Shown: piece by piece, positions 30,004 through 30,284 of the stretch
How positions within the stretch are numbered: position 1 is the stretch's first letter
Layout of the letters: the number at the start of each line of letters is the position of its first letter
Assembly: GCA_014885115.2 (NCBI GenBank)
Contig: WKLE02001506.1
Coordinates: 1 to 30,284 of the forward strand
Direction: 5' to 3'
DNA length: 30,284 nucleotides
Source of the DNA: Asterionellopsis glacialis
Lineage: Eukaryota; Bacillariophyta; Plagiogrammaphyceae; Rhaphoneidales; Asterionellopsidaceae
Notes under the pieces: generated by a model
Told to the model about the DNA's origin: nothing
Database searches by the model: none
Seen by the model: only the letters and a program-made list of their open reading frames with translations
Translations under genes and position numbers: made by a program

Positions 30004-30284
30004 CAATATTTCTGAAATACTGTTGATAAATTACATGTGTACCATGACGATGACCTGCCTCCCATCAAACCTAGAGGCTATGTGAGTGGACTAAATCTAA
30101 TTTCAATATTGAAGTCACTTGAAAAACCAAGTACCTGGTAATCACTCAGTGCAATATTTCTGAAATACTGCTAACTAGTTCATAGAATGCATATTGCGTC
30201 CACCTACCGCACGTCATTCTAGAGGCAATATGAGTGGAATGGTTTCCATCCCAATAGTGGCTGGTCGCTTGGATAGTCGAGCAG
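30004..30284. repeat. 148-bp tandem repeat, about two copies, cut by the window end
   Basis: CAATATTTCTGAAATACTG occurs at 30004-30022 and 30152-30170. CTAGAGGC followed by ATGAGTGGA-like sequence occurs at 30071-30090 and 30219-30238. Both pairs are exactly 148 bp apart. The intervening bases are diverged, so the duplication is old or only these blocks are kept. An exact TACCTGGTA lies at 30132-30140 between the copies. Confidence 0.75.

Noticed and set aside
1..30284. tRNA, rRNA or organelle-derived insertions
   Set aside because: I scanned the spacers by eye for T-arm-like GGTTCGA words with flanking stems and for rRNA core words and found none. A covariance-model scan would be needed to exclude diverged cases.

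Overview
This window looks like nuclear DNA from a photosynthetic stramenopile, most likely a diatom. The genes are eukaryotic: short introns of roughly 70-200 nt with GTAAG donors and pyrimidine-CAG acceptors, and monocistronic genes separated by AT-rich spacers. Three proteins begin with a signal peptide that runs into a phenylalanine (contexts KGF, NGF, DGF) followed by a basic Ser/Thr stretch. That is the ASAFAP-type bipartite presequence used for complex plastids of red-algal origin. A plastid-lipid-associated (fibrillin) domain and a gametolysin-type (M11) metalloprotease fit the same assignment. No bacterial, viral, rRNA or tRNA gene was seen.

Layout. 1-2310 is a repeat-rich spacer. 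2311-7336 (+) is a seven-exon gene for a membrane-anchored M11 metalloprotease on Pro/Thr/Ser stalks. 7439-9067 (-) is a WD40 protein with a plastid-type leader. 9068-10633 is a divergent promoter region. 10634-12656 (+) is a two-exon gene for a membrane-anchored protein with five KH domains. 13139-14161 (-) and 15742-16893 (-) are tandem paralogues with two canonical EF-hands each. 18062-20002 (-) encodes a presequence, a long coiled coil and a C-terminal PAP/fibrillin domain. 20850-28202 (-) is an intronless 2450-residue repeat protein. 28203-30284 is a spacer holding a MITE-like element with terminal inverted repeats and a 148-bp tandem repeat that runs to the window edge.

The most remarkable object is the 2450-residue protein. 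Behind a plastid-type leader it has about 900 residues of Pro-rich FPNPM repeats, then eight copies of a [FY]TNSVAP[PA]GST motif, then an array of seven cassettes. Each cassette carries one Cys-x8-Cys pair followed by five YLDxLS helical units, 35 units in all. The Cys pair with its following CA-x-A-hydrophobic helix resembles the redox module of CP12. A single copy of the same YLDxL motif sits just after the presequence of this protein (MSYLESL) and of its fibrillin neighbour (MGYLDDLS). I infer a multivalent, possibly redox-sensitive plastid scaffold whose binding motif is shared with client proteins. This is a hypothesis.

A second pattern is regulatory. Two short words, TACCAGGTA and the palindrome CTCTAGAG, recur almost only in spacers. 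At least one exact copy lies 5' of six of the seven genes (a near match lies 5' of the seventh), and neither was seen in the two convergent 3'-3' spacers.
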